DNA of 64,000 nucleotides. Origin: Aureobasidium sp. EXF-3400 (Eukaryota > Ascomycota > Dothideomycetes > Dothideales > Saccotheciaceae). The position numbers and the translations under genes were made by a program. This document shows, one piece after another, positions 1 to 11,195 of this stretch. The notes under the pieces were generated by a model, which was given only the letters and a program-made list of their open reading frames with translations, was not told where the DNA came from and did not search any database. The stretch spans positions 16,540-80,539 of the forward strand of contig SWBL01000251.1 in assembly GCA_024195585.1 (NCBI GenBank), in the 5' to 3' direction. How positions within the stretch are numbered: position 1 is the first letter of the stretch; each line of letters opens with the position of its first letter.

Positions 1-282
1 CTCCAAGACAATGCCGGTTTCCAAAAGTTTCTTAAAGATCGCAAAGACGACGAAGATCGCCAACGCGATATCGACGAAATGCTGAACGACCTGGGCATGG
101 CTATGTTCGAATACAACAGGGAGTTCTATGAGCAAGAGGCTCGTATCTTCGCTGATCAATACGGAGATGACGAAGATGAACATCAAGTCAAGCCTGGTAC
201 TGGCGAGACGGTGAAGAATGTTCTCTTGGAAGCCATCAAGTATGTTGGACAGAGACTGGCCGGACTGTTTGGCAGGTCATGA
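1..282 (+). CDS. 3' end of an unrecognised protein gene (partial)
   Basis: The first frame is open from base 1 to a TGA at 280-282, giving the last 93 residues of a gene that begins outside the window. The fragment is highly charged, with a Lys/Asp/Arg-rich start (KDRKDDEDRQRDID), an acidic patch (DDEDEH) and a more hydrophobic C-terminal helix ending AGLFGRS. No motif allows a family assignment. A downstream helix could contact a membrane or a partner, but this is speculation. The frame has no internal stop, and its composition differs from the flanking non-coding sequence. Confidence 0.6.
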   Translation, partial: LQDNAGFQKFLKDRKDDEDRQRDIDEMLNDLGMAMFEYNREFYEQEARIFADQYGDDEDEHQVKPGTGETVKNVLLEAIKYVGQRLAGLFGRS

Positions 283-446
283 GGTTCGTGGATCGATATC
301 ACAATCACTCAGCAAGGGTACTGACGAATGTCGCTTGTAGCATATAGCAGCGACGAGTCCGCAGCTGGTGCAAAGGCGAGCTCAGTCTCTATTTTGAATA
401 CAAACGCAATCGATCTTCTGCCATCGTGGTTCGTTCTCGAATCGTT

Positions 447-1208
447 CTAGACTTGCTGTTCCTGTGATGCTTTTTTCTCATCAACAGAGTTCTCGTCCAG
501 TCGCGCCGTCCTCTCAGTTGTCTTGATCATCCACTTCCATCTGCCAAAACCTATTGCAGCGGATATCAGACTCGGGCCCCAGAGACACCACATGTCCCAC
601 ACCCGTGTCCTTTCCACCTTTGCCCGACCCATCAACATACTCTCAAACCATTCCTTGGAGTCAAACAAAGCGTTTGTATATGCAAAAGCACAGTAAGCCC
701 ATAGTAATGCATTTCCAGTGTCGATACTTTCTGCCGTATCTGCTGTATCTGCTTTTTCTGTCCTAGTAGGGTTTTGTGTATTACGGTTTTGTTCAATATT
801 TCGTTTCGCTGTTCTCCAGATGCCATCATTTCCTGCTTTTTGTGTTTTGTTGAAGAAGAAGAGTTTTGCTGTGAGACCACAGCCTATGATCGCACTGACA
901 ACCATTTTGAACCAAAATCTGGTGTTGTCAGATCCAGGTGGTTTCCACTGTTGGAATTGCACAAGGTCGAAGTCGGAGCGTTGGAGTGCCCATCTCAGCA
1001 GCATAAACCCGAGTCGAGTAAAAGTATAGCAAGTGTCGATGACCAAGCAGACTGCCGTGCTGAAAAAACAGCCTGAGATGAGGAGATGAGAGAGAAGAGA
1101 GATTGTGATGGGGATACGGAGATGCGAGGTCATTTGTGGTAGGTCCATGTAGAGTATGGCGAGAGTGTAAACGAGGAGGAGTTGTGGTGACGCGTTGTTA
1201 GATGGCAT
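447..1208 (-). CDS. Multi-pass membrane protein of unknown function
   Basis: A single-exon frame of 253 residues starting at ATG 1208. About five hydrophobic segments are visible: residues ~8-24, ~30-58, ~101-119, ~167-183 and ~209-226. The loop between the third and fourth is polar and repetitive (TRTEKADTADTAES), and the C-terminus is charged. The shape suggests a small integral membrane protein, but I recognise no family. It lies upstream of nothing on its own strand and 508 bp from the end of CCT1. Confidence is moderate because support comes only from an open frame with coherent membrane topology. Confidence 0.5.
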   Translation of the reverse strand: MPSNNASPQLLLVYTLAILYMDLPQMTSHLRIPITISLLSHLLISGCFFSTAVCLVIDTCYTFTRLGFMLLRWALQRSDFDLVQFQQWKPPGSDNTRFWFKMVVSAIIGCGLTAKLFFFNKTQKAGNDGIWRTAKRNIEQNRNTQNPTRTEKADTADTAESIDTGNALLWAYCAFAYTNALFDSKEWFESMLMGRAKVERTRVWDMWCLWGPSLISAAIGFGRWKWMIKTTERTARLDENSVDEKKASQEQQV

Positions 1209-1716
1209 TGTTTTTTTCTATGATCTGATATGCTGGATATCTTTGTTTGATATTTCAAGTGTGGTTCTGCTGGATTGTGCAATGGTCGATGATGGTTGGA
1301 GGTTGGAGCGTGGCGGTGGTTTGGATATGAATTACGGACGGAAGGATTGAGAAGTGGGACCGCTGCGACATCATCTAGGTATGTCCAAAGTTAATCGAAT
1401 GTGCTTTGTGCTATTCGTGTTGAGAGTTTGTGTGATACAAATGTATGTCAGAGAATGGTGTTCTTGTTACTGATAAGTCGGGTGTTTGTTCGATCAGTGT
1501 GAGGGAAGGAGCGATCGATCGACTCTCGACTTCTCTCATGCTTCAACACTCCAAAAATACGGCTGAATCTACAGACAGATCAACCAGGGAAGGAAGTGAC
1601 AAAGGTAACACACGCTGATAGTAAGTCTATTGATATCTTTTTCATTCAATGCTCCGCAGAAAAACATTGGGGGAATCCATGGTATTTTTACAAACATGCT
1701 TTTTGTGTCACTCCCC
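1209..1716. other. Intergenic, CCT1 3' flank and membrane-protein promoter
   Basis: No gene seen. It holds the upstream region of the minus-strand membrane-protein gene and the 3' flank of CCT1. Short open frames here have no coding character. Confidence 0.6.
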
Positions 1717-3568
1717 TTAGTGACCATGACCATCGTCACCGCCCTGTTGCTCAGGGTCAAGCTTGATGATGGTGTCGATTCTCATGATAGCCACACAAGC
1801 CTCGACAGCACTCTTCAACTGCTTGACCTTGCTCATGGCAGGCTCCAAAACACCCATCTTCAAACTGTCGACAACACGGCCCTTGGACAGATCCAGACCG
1901 TAGTTCTTGTAGTTCTTCTTCTTGGCGAGCGACTTCTCGTCTTCGGTGGCGGGTTGTACGGTAGCTGCGGTGTGGGCGTCGCCGCTGCCGCCTTCGGAGG
2001 CAGAGAGACGTTGTGACAGGGCGTGACGGCTGCGGAGCTGGGCAACGAGTTCAGAGCTGTCTTTTGCGGCGTTGACGGCGAGCGTGGTGGGGATGATGAG
2101 GAGGGATTGGGCGAAGGCGCCAATGGCAAGTTGCTCGCGCGAGCCCTGAGTTTCTGTTAGCATAAAGTTTGGTGGTCCATATCAAGAGAATACTTACGAC
2201 TGAGGTGGCCCACTCCTCGAGGTAGATGTGCAGGGCAGTCTCGACAGCACCACCACCAGGGACGATACGGCCACTCTCAAGAGTACGCTTGACAGCAGAG
2301 AGCGAATCGTGAACGGAACGCTCCATCTCGTCAAGCGAGTACTCGTTGGGACCACGGAGAATGATGGAAGCAGAAGTGTGAACCTTGGTACCCTTGACAA
2401 GGATACACTCGTCGTCCGAGATACGCTCCTGGACAACCTCTTCGGCGTGACCAAGGTTGCTGGCATCGAACTTCTCATCGCCGTTCAAGTCGGAAAGAGA
2501 GCTGACGAGAGTGGCACCGGTGGCCTTTGCGATACGGCGAAGATCCTCCTTCTTGCAGCGGCGAACAGCCATGGCGCCCTTCTCGATGAAAGACTTCAAG
2601 CATAGGTCGTCGATACCCTTTGTGGTGAAAATGACGTTGGCGCCAGACTTGAGGATCATGTCGACACGCTCGAGGACAATACCAGCCTCGCGCTCACGGA
2701 TCTTCTCGAGTTGTGCCGGGTCGTCGATGGTGATGTGTACGCCCAACTTCATGCGCTCCTTCTGCAGGTTCATGTCGAGACAGGCAATCTTTGCGTCAAC
2801 GACACGGGTGTTCATGGCTTGACTGGCCACGGTGCAGTTGAGGGCGTAACCCTTGACCAAAACACTCTCCAGAGCACTCTTTCCGTGGGCCTTGAGGACG
2901 TTGACGGCCTTGACGGGGTACTTGACATCGCCGCGGCTGTTGACAGACTTGACGCTCTGCATGGCATCGACGACCATGTTGGAGAAGAAGTCCGAGTCGC
3001 CGCCGATGATCTTACTGCTCATACTGGTCTTTGCAATGGACATGAGCGAGTCGCGGCCCAGAGTCTCGACCTTTGTGGCAATGTTCTCGCTCATATAACG
3101 GACAGCCTCACGCAGGGCCAGGCGGTATCCAGTGATGATGGTTGTGGGGTGAATGCGCATCTTCATCAACTCGTTGGCGCGGCGCAGAAGCTCAGATGCA
3201 ATGAGTACGACTGATGTTGTTCCATCTCCAACCTCCTTATCTTGTTGCTGTGCCAGGTCTACCAGAATCTTGCCGGCTGGGTGCTGAATGTCGAGCAGGG
3301 AGAGAATCGTTGCGCCGTCGTTTGTGACTGTAACATCACCAATGTCGTCGACCATCATCTTGTCCAGTCCACTGGGTCCGAACGACGACCGTACCACATT
3401 CGATATCGCCTGAGTTGCTTGCACACATTGCTCTCTCACGTCAGAGCCGCTAATTTTGGAACCGCCCAGGACTGTCTTGAAGTTAGCGAATGTCTTTTTG
3501 CGAGCGCTCTCGATCTCTTGTAAGCGAAGCGCTCTTGGTCTCTTGTAACTCACAAAGAGTTCCTGCAT
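1717..3568 (-). CDS. CCT1: T-complex protein 1 subunit alpha (CCT1/TCP1)
   Basis: This is a subunit of the cytosolic chaperonin TRiC/CCT, which folds actin, tubulin and many WD40 proteins in an ATP-driven cycle. Group II chaperonin signatures are clear: VTNDGATIL, the ATP-binding GDGTTS, and GGGAVE near the C-terminus. The rest reads as the alpha subunit ([38 protein letters not shown]). One clear intron (2197-2146, GTAAGT...CAG) joins ...EWATSV to GSREQLAIG..., a junction that exactly restores the family sequence. The start is taken at ATG 3568. The N-terminus then has about 26 unusual residues that may be a retained in-frame 78-nt intron (3553-3476); without them it would read [15 protein letters not shown], close to other fungal CCT1 starts. 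Identification is firm; the N-terminus is not. Confidence 0.95.
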
Positions 3569-4392
3569 TCCTCGGAGCTTCGAACATCTGCATATTGAGT
3601 GGGTGGTGGTTGGTATAGGAGGATTGGTGTATGTCTCGCTATAATCTTGTCCATCGCATATCCAGACGCAACGCCCTGAAATTCTGAGCTTTGACCCACC
3701 AGTCGGAGGCTGTCTGCGGCGAGTATCAAAAGGCTTGGCACCCAACCTCAATTGCTTCCTCTCAAGACACACGATTAAACATATCTACTTACGCGATGAT
3801 CATGCCTGACAGCAAGTCATTGAAGCTATGCTATCAGGAACGATCAAGGGCCTTCGGAAAACGGAATACCTCGGGTTGTCTGGGCCTAGACAAGCACCTC
3901 ATCTGTATCCCTGGTGTGACCGATGCCACTACGTCTGTTTTATACGATCCAAAGTATGATCTGTGTCTACAGAATTTGCTTAGGCAGGACAAGCCATACT
4001 CGAGAGTCTCGGTCTCCATATAATACATATCGGTGTCTATAGTAGGCTGGCTATCGGGGTATGGTCTTTTTTCGCAAGATCGAGTGACATCCTTTCTGTT
4101 CAGTAGGTAATCTCCAATTGGTGTGTCTTCAAAATAAGATTCGAATATAAAAAACGAATTGAAGTCAGATTCAACCAGAGTGAAGTTCAAGCTGGCGTTT
4201 GCGCGTTCGCGTTGCCATCACAACTTCATTTCTGCGCTTTCGTCCTCTCTCCTCAACACAACAACCTCGTTATTTTTTCTTCTGTGCACACCTCCTGCGC
4301 ATCACCTTTTGGCCGCCTGTTACGCATAGCGTGCAGGCGGCATCGTTGTTACCCTCTACTTTCTCTTCGGCCCTTCGTGGTCAGCAAGCATA
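3569..4392. other. Gene-poor stretch upstream of CCT1
   Basis: Contains the CCT1 promoter. Open frames of 110-118 codons on both strands overlap one another, have no recognisable motifs and are judged chance. No gene is supported. Confidence 0.5.
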
Positions 4393-4630
4393 TAGTCGAC
4401 GGGACTCTAAACCGGACTCCGTGCAAGAATGAGACAGCCGTTTACTCGGTTGGCACTTCAGTATCTGGTCTCAGGACCCTACTGGGACGCTTCTCGCGTC
4501 GTTTACTCATCCAGTCTGCTTCATGCAGCAGCCATCGGTAGCTCGATTGGTTTTGGTACTTGGCCGGTGGCCGTACTGTGACGTTCTGCGTCAGTTCGAT
4601 ACCTTAGTCGACGGGACCCTAAACCGGACC

Positions 4631-4650
4631 CTTCTACTTTACTGTAGAAG
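4631..4650. repeat. Perfect 7-bp-stem hairpin in repeat unit 2
   Basis: CTTCTAC and GTAGAAG flank a 6-base loop (TTTACT). The same 20-mer recurs in unit 3. Confidence 0.7.
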
Positions 4651-4855
4651 CAAGACCACCGTTTACTCGGATGGCACTGCAGTGTCTGGTCTCAGGACCA
4701 CACTGCGGCGTGTTTACACGTCAAATCATCACAAAAATGTCTGCTTCGTGCAGCAGCCGTCGTTAGCTCGATTGGTTTTGGTACTTGGCCGGTGGCCGTA
4801 CCGTGACGTTCTACGTCAATTCAACATCTCAGTCGACGGGACTTAAAACCGGACC

Positions 4856-4875
4856 CTTCTACTTTACTGTAGAAG
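4856..4875. repeat. Perfect 7-bp-stem hairpin in repeat unit 3
   Basis: Identical in stem and loop to the hairpin of unit 2 (4631-4650). It lies at the same offset after AAACCGGACC. Confidence 0.7.
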
Positions 4876-4945
4876 CAAGACCGCCGTTAGCTCGGTTGGC
4901 ATTTTCAGTATCTTGTCGATGGCAATACTGAGGCGTGTTTACACT

Positions 4946-6407
4946 CCACATCACAGACAATCTTTTATTATTATCATTCAACAATTCAAAAAGGCTCGCA
5001 ACAGTCTTAGAAGTCAGGCTTGAGTCTGAGGGTGGGTGGGGTGGGTGTGGTGGTGGCCGTTCCACGGTTTGCGTTTGTGAGTATCGCATGAACAACTCTC
5101 CTTTGGTTCTCTTCGGAGGGGTGGGTTTGGGGCAAACTTTTTGAAAAAGAGAGAAGAAACAGTAAGTCTTCTGATGTCAACAAAACAAGACATCTACTAA
5201 CCAGTCATATACCTCATACAAATTTCAAAAGATCCAGCATCGAATCGCTTACCTTGGTTGCTTGATTGGCCGTCTTTCTACTCCAGATTTCTTGTCGAGT
5301 TTGTCTGCACTTCAGCATAAACAAGTCTCCCGTAAATCTATCGTGCAGATAGACACATAACTGGTTCTGCGGTCTCTTGATTCGCTCTGCTATCCAGTTG
5401 AACAAAATTCAGTTGCTACTCCCATCACTGAGAAGCCTTCCGTACCGTTGTTATGTTGTTATGTTGTTCAGTTCGCATTCAATGAATCTTGTTCTTGTCT
5501 TTGGGTAGTCTGTAGCTAAAATCTCAACCTGTGTCTTTTTCTTTTTGCAAGGGACAAGCAGTTCACAACGGATGTCTAGTATTGTTTTTCGCTATTCTCA
5601 AAACTAGCAAGCATTTGAGATTTCCAGAGCGCATCTCGAAGTCAGGTATGGAATTCTTGTTCTGAACCATAGCCCTTGTTCCCAACACCAGCTGTACGCC
5701 AGGTCTGAAGCTGCGGCTACGAACTTCCACTCCTCAACATCATCCGATGCCTCTCCAATTCATCACTCGAGCTGCCGTTATGGGTACCTCTGCTTGTTGT
5801 GTCCCGTAAGAGGTAACGAGATAAGTTTCCACAACATGCGGGACTCCCATCCGCTTCTGCATGTCCTCCTCTGGGACAATGTATTGGTACCAGAAGGTTA
5901 AAGCTTCCGGAGCATGCCATTCTATCAGAAACACAGAGTATAACACAAGATTCTGGACAAACGGCGATGGTCGTCCGATCCCTATGTCTTGGAAACGCAT
6001 TCGTGTTCGTAAAATATGTAAGAAGCCGGTATGCACGAACTAAGATGAAAGGAGCGGAGCCTGCTAGAAGCAAACGGAAGCTGCGATAGCAGCACTTCCA
6101 CAGTTCTTGCCTTTTGTTTACATCACCAGACGACTACGGGAATTTCATGGCTTGTCTCGCGTCTGACGAAACTCGTGCGTGAGGTGTCGCTCCTTCACTC
6201 CTCCAACACATCTTACCTTTCACAAATCATCAAGGCTAGACATAGCACATCGGTTTCCTTCTGGTCCCAACTCTCACTGCCTTCACTCCAAGACGCAACG
6301 ACCTTCCCTTCACACAACTCTCTGCCCTTCAGGTCTCCTTCGCTCCACGAATTGCTTCTGAAACTTGTCCCTTCCTTCGCCTCCGTCTCGATTATCCAAC
6401 CGACAAG
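4946..6407. other. Gene-poor stretch upstream of the NO VEIN-like gene
   Basis: No firmly supported gene. The last ~230 bp are pyrimidine-rich and presumably hold the promoter and leader of the gene at 6408. One 86-codon minus-strand frame at 5740-6000 is listed separately as a weak candidate. Confidence 0.5.
5740..6000 (-). CDS. Weak candidate small ORF or gene remnant
   Basis: The frame runs from ATG 6000 to TGA 5740, 86 residues. It reads like ordinary globular protein rather than noise, with WHAPEALTFWYQYIVPEED followed by MQKRMGVPHVVETYLVTS. The frame stays open a little upstream of the ATG. No family was recognised and no intron join improves it. It could be a remnant of a decayed gene or chance; composition is the only support. 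Confidence 0.2.
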   Translation of the reverse strand: MRFQDIGIGRPSPFVQNLVLYSVFLIEWHAPEALTFWYQYIVPEEDMQKRMGVPHVVETYLVTSYGTQQAEVPITAARVMNWRGIG

Positions 6408-9400
6408 ATGACGGAGAAGCTATCCATCGAAGAGTGTCAGGCGCACATCAGAGACATTCGCAACAAGCATGGCGCAGATCAACCCAAGGAGAACGAGGGC
6501 TTTCTTCGCAGAGGCTTTGGCGGTATGTTGGATATGTAAGTCTGCCTGTCACCCACAACGGCTTCCGTATCACTGACAGTATTCAGGTTGTCGAAACAAC
6601 TTTACAGCCAGCCGAGCCATTTTCTATTCGAACTCATCCAAAACGCCGATGACAACACTTACGCCGATGGCGTCCAGCCCGAAGCCACACTCGCATACCG
6701 CTCCGATGGTTTGCTGCTCTTTGGGTGCAATGAACGAGGCTTTTCCAAGGCAGATGTGAGTGCCATTTGTGACATAAATCAGAGCACGAAGACTCTTTTG
6801 AAGAAGAGCGACGAGGGACGTATCGGCGAAAAGGGTATCGGCTTCAAGTCAGTCTTCAAAGTCGCCGACAAAGTCTGGATCACTTCGAACAACTTCTCCT
6901 TTATGTTCGACAGAACTAAGCCCCCTCTCGGAATGGTGGATCCGGTTTGGGCCAAGTTTCCAGACTTTCCCGAGCAACTCCAGATGAATACCATGATTTG
7001 CCTGAAGATCAAGAAGCAGGAAGATCGTGATGCGGTCAGAGAACAGTTGACCAAGGTCCTCGACCCATCAGCGTTCATGTTCTTACGTCGCCTTACCAAG
7101 GTTAGAGTGGTCAGACTCGATGACTCTGGAGATACATTCGACGAGCTAGTCATGTCTCACGATTACCGACCATTCACCGATGATCTTGAAGTTGTCACAA
7201 CTACGAGAAGCAAGGGCACAAAGTCGTGGAAGTCGCGCTATCTTCTCTCCGACTACGTTGCTCGCGAAATGCCACCAACCGAGCTTAGACAAGGTGTCAC
7301 CGAGACTTCGATCAAGCTGGCCTTTCCTATCAACGACGAACAACAACCGCTTGTCGGTAAGCAAGATGTCTACGCTTTCCTGCCCATCTGCTCATCTGGC
7401 CTTCCCTTCCTTATCCAGGCAGACTTCTTGCTCGTCGCCAGTCGACAAGGTATCGATGAATCTCAGCCATGGAACCGTCGCCTCAAAGATCATATGGTCC
7501 ACGCACTTATCCAGGCCTTCCAGAGACTCAACGACACTCGTTTGAGGTATCTCTGGCCCACTTACATTCCCGACGCACAAGTCGCTCTCGGGTTCTTCGA
7601 CCAGATGAAAGACAAATTCTTGGACCGCGTCAAAGATATCAAGATCCTCGAATCGCGATCTGGTGAGCTTGCCAAGCCCAAGGTAATGATGCTAGTGCCC
7701 GACCAGTACAAGGACGAAGATGGGACCCCCTTGCTGACCCCTGTCAACGATCGGTATCTCTCTACCAAGTATGATACGAGCAAAGTCACGGCACTCGTCA
7801 CACAAGCTCTGGACGACAAGAAGTTCTTCGAGATGCTCAAGACTTACGTCTCGAAACAGACTGATGAGTTTCGCAACAAGTCTGACACATGGCACGGGAA
7901 AGTGTCCACTGTCTTAATGATAGCGCAAAAACAGATAAACCTTGATGAGCTGTTGGTTATGCCTATCGTCCCGCTTGACGATGGCTCGTGGATCAGTGCC
8001 AGAAGCCGCCACAAGCCTTCTTACTCCAAGGTGGCCAACAAATCAGTACCGCTGATTACTTTCTATCTGCCACGTTCCGATGCTAACATCGTCATACCAA
8101 AAGGCGTGTCGCTGTCTGTTGTTGAGCACAACGCTTCTCGCAACGAAGAGCGCAGAAACTTCTTCCGTCGTATCGGCGCTCAGGACCTCGATTACGAGGA
8201 CGTACTTCGAGGCATAATCAAACAGCACAAGGAATCAATGACTGGTGCTGATATTGATCTATTGCTCTCTCATGCTCAGTACGTCTTCAGTATGCCATCA
8301 GCATCAAAGATGGCGCAAAACCTGAGTACAATCCTCTGGATGACTGATTCACGTGGCAAGCAGGCTCGTGGGATCGAGCTCCACATGGACAACCCAAGCA
8401 AGCCTGCAGTCAGTGATATGTTCTCTGCAAATCCCACAGTAGCTCGTTTCATCCATCCAAAGTACCTGGAAATTTATCAAGAAGACGTAGAGCTACGCAC
8501 GAGATGGTTGACCTGGTTGCAGGAGTGTCTGGGTGTACACGATATTCCTCGCTTGTCGAACAAGACTAACAAAGACCTATCCCGCGAATTTGAGTGGCTC
8601 GTCAACAACTTGCCAAGCATAGAGTGGCTCAACATCATCAGGCTCAACTGGGATGATTATCACCTCAGCGCACCTCCAAAGCTTGGCGATATGAAGATTC
8701 CAAGCGAAGATGTTCGCAATAGGATTGCATCTCTGTCTGTGGATTGCACTGACGGTAGGAGAGCGAAGCTCAAGGACACTATTCTCCCGACTCTACGCTC
8801 TGCTGTCATGACGATCCAGCACATGGGATTCCATTTCCTCGACGTAAAGGACGAACAGAACAGCGAGTGGACCAAATTCTCGGTCTTTGGCGTCATCACT
8901 CATCGTGACCTGGATTTCTGCCTGAAGCTGTTGATGAAATTTCCAGCAAGTAGTATCATGACCGACAAGATGACTGTTATCAAGTTGTACAGAGACATTC
9001 ATATGTTCTGTGAGGGAAGTATGCATGCGAGAGATCGAACTCGCGCTGCTTTCAAGGAGCATCCTCTGATTTTCTTGCCTGAAAGTTCCAAATGGGTGCA
9101 TCTGATGACCTGTGTTTGGGAGGCTCCTTCATGCCTGCGCAAGGTCCGCTCTATCGCACACATTTACGGACCTGTTCAACCGTTCTTCAAGAACATTCTT
9201 AACTTGCATGATGCTGGCATACCAGATTTCCTCAATGAGTTGATCACATATGACAATGTCATCTCTTCTACCATTCTAATCAAGGAGCTGTTGCTCGAGC
9301 TTGGCAGCAGAGTCAACCCCCGTCTGACCTATGACTTCAAGGCCTTGGACAACTGCAGGATCTTTCCTGTTATCAACGAGCAGAAACAGCAAGCTCTTAT

Positions 9401-11195
9401 GACTGGCAACGATTCGAGATGGTTCATACCCGACGGCCGAAACCTCAAAGTATCTTTTGAAGGCATTATACCTCTCCTAAACTTCACACTTGGCGAACAG
9501 AAGAGGTTGGAGCCACTCCTCGACAAGATGGGTATCTGGGGCAAGCATCTTTCAGAGAAGGTGACAAAGCAGGAAGTTGTTGAAGGCAAGGACCAAGCCA
9601 CGAAGGATGCAGCACATACCAGAAAGTTTCAGGTCAAGGCACACTATCTTTTGTGCCTGACAAACCCTGCCGAGAGATATTTGTTGAAACCCTTGCTTGA
9701 AAGCATCGAGATCTGGGCTGTGAAGTCAATCAAAGTACACCGATCTATCCGCATTGATAACCAGGAGATCCGCGGTAAACCTCTGCCCGCCAACATCATG
9801 CTGGACAAGGACCAAAGGATTTTCGTGCCGTTGGAGGACCTCGAGAATAACGAGCTGAATTACTATGAGCTCTCGGAGAAACTGACCACTCTGTGCAAGC
9901 TCGAGAACGTATCCAAGGAGCTACCAGTCAGCATTCTGTCCATATCCTCCATTCAGCAAATTGAGGATATGCTGGAGGAGCATGGTGTCATATTTGACAA
10001 GCTCGAAATTCGCAAATTGACCAACAAGATCACCCCCGAACCCGCCGCTGCTGTGCTGCCTGCCAGGCGCAAGCTTGTCGGAGACACTCCACCAGAGATG
10101 ATCACAGACGATGGCATCTCGGACTCTGCTGATAGTGATCTATCTTCCCTGGCGGCTCTCAAGGATATTGGCGTTCGTGTCAAGCTTGCGCGTAAACCTA
10201 AACCCGCTGCAGCCCCTCGTACCACTGGCCAGAATCGTAATGGTAGGGTGCACGTTGGACGAGATCTTAGCACCGACGACGATAGTACAGAGCAGCAATC
10301 TGATGACGAAGACTGGGATAAGGACTCGGCACCTATGTCGACTGGTGGTGCTCCTTCAAGAAGACCTGCCAAGACTTTTTATGGCTCTGGTCATCGCATG
10401 AGGTCGAGCTACTTTGACAGTAGTGTTGCCATGTCTGACGAAGACATAAACGACATTGACAGCGAAACGAGTGAGAATAGCACAGATACAGCTCAGCGAG
10501 CTCAAGCATCCGAGTACCGTAAGCAGCTCGATGCAGTAGAGAACATTGCAGAAGACCCCCAAGTCGTTCGAATTGGTGAGCAAGGTGAAATGAAGGTACG
10601 TGTATTCGAGATCCATTTGATAGTTTTTACTAAACATAACAGACGTACGGATTCCTCAAGAATCTACCGGGCGACTACTTCACAGACGATATGTGGACCA
10701 GCCATGCTAGCACCAAGTACACTGATCTACAGTTTACCGGTGACGATAGCCAGTTCGCCGACTTCACCATTCGTGACCTTAGTGGCCGTTTAACAGATTG
10801 GCTTGTGGAAAGGGGCTGCAAGCAACCTGCAGCTTGGCTTGGGAAGAAGAACAAGGACTCAATCACGTACTCGATCGAAGTCAAGACTACCTACGGTTCG
10901 CGCCATGAGCCTTTCCACATGAGTCAGAATCAGATCGATATGGTAAGTTGATATCATCGAGCTACCAGCAATAACCACTGACTTGTCACAGGCCAGAGAG
11001 TACCGCCTCCAGGGTGACGAAGTCCCGAACCGAGTGTATGTAATCATGCGCGTATCAAGCTTGGCTGGCAGTGCCAGTGGTGGAAATGCTCAGGTTCATC
11101 CTTTCGTTGATCCATACGGACTGTTTGAGCAGGGGGGTCTGAGCTACATCTCACAGGGAGGATATCTCGTCTTCTCCGATCAAAAGTCTGCCTGA
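6408..11195 (+). CDS. NO VEIN-like GHKL (Hsp90-type) ATPase with C-terminal DUF3883 domain
   Basis: Four exons (6408-6535, 6587-10595, 10643-10942, 10992-11195) give 1546 residues; all introns are GT-AG and 47-51 nt. The N-terminus holds a sacsin/Hsp90-type ATP-binding fold: LYSQPSHFLFELIQNADDN (catalytic E58, N62, D65) and the glycine box GRIGEKGIGFKSV near residue 126. The first intron falls just before this motif. A long central region has no recognised domain, and an acidic Ser/Asp linker covers residues ~1200-1340. The C-terminus (~1380-1546) matches the NO VEIN C-terminal (DUF3883) type, with SIEVKTT (E1458-x-K1460) resembling the core of PD-(D/E)XK nucleases. Plant NO VEIN acts in vascular development; the fungal role is unknown. 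Nuclease activity is inference. Confidence 0.85.

Larger units (their letters stand above)
4393..4945. repeat. Tandem repeat, ~212-225 bp unit, about 2.5 copies
   Basis: Three successive units each begin with a GTCGACGGGAC motif (GTCGAC at 4395, 4607 and 4832), followed by AAACCGGAC. Spacings are 212 and 225 bp. Further shared blocks are TTTACTCGG(T/A)TGGCA, GTATCTGGTCTCAGGAC, GCTCGATTGGTTTTGGTACT and TGGCCGGTGGCCGTAC. The third unit is cut short at the GAGGCGTGTTTACAC block near 4945. Units 2 and 3 carry a hairpin that unit 1 lacks. The copies have drifted by scattered substitutions with no obvious C-to-T (RIP) bias. No open frame runs through the array, and no transposase is present. Confidence 0.85.

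Noticed and set aside
3691..4190. Overlapping 110- and 118-codon frames on both strands upstream of CCT1
   Set aside because: They overlap each other, have no motif, and neither gains support from splice sites.
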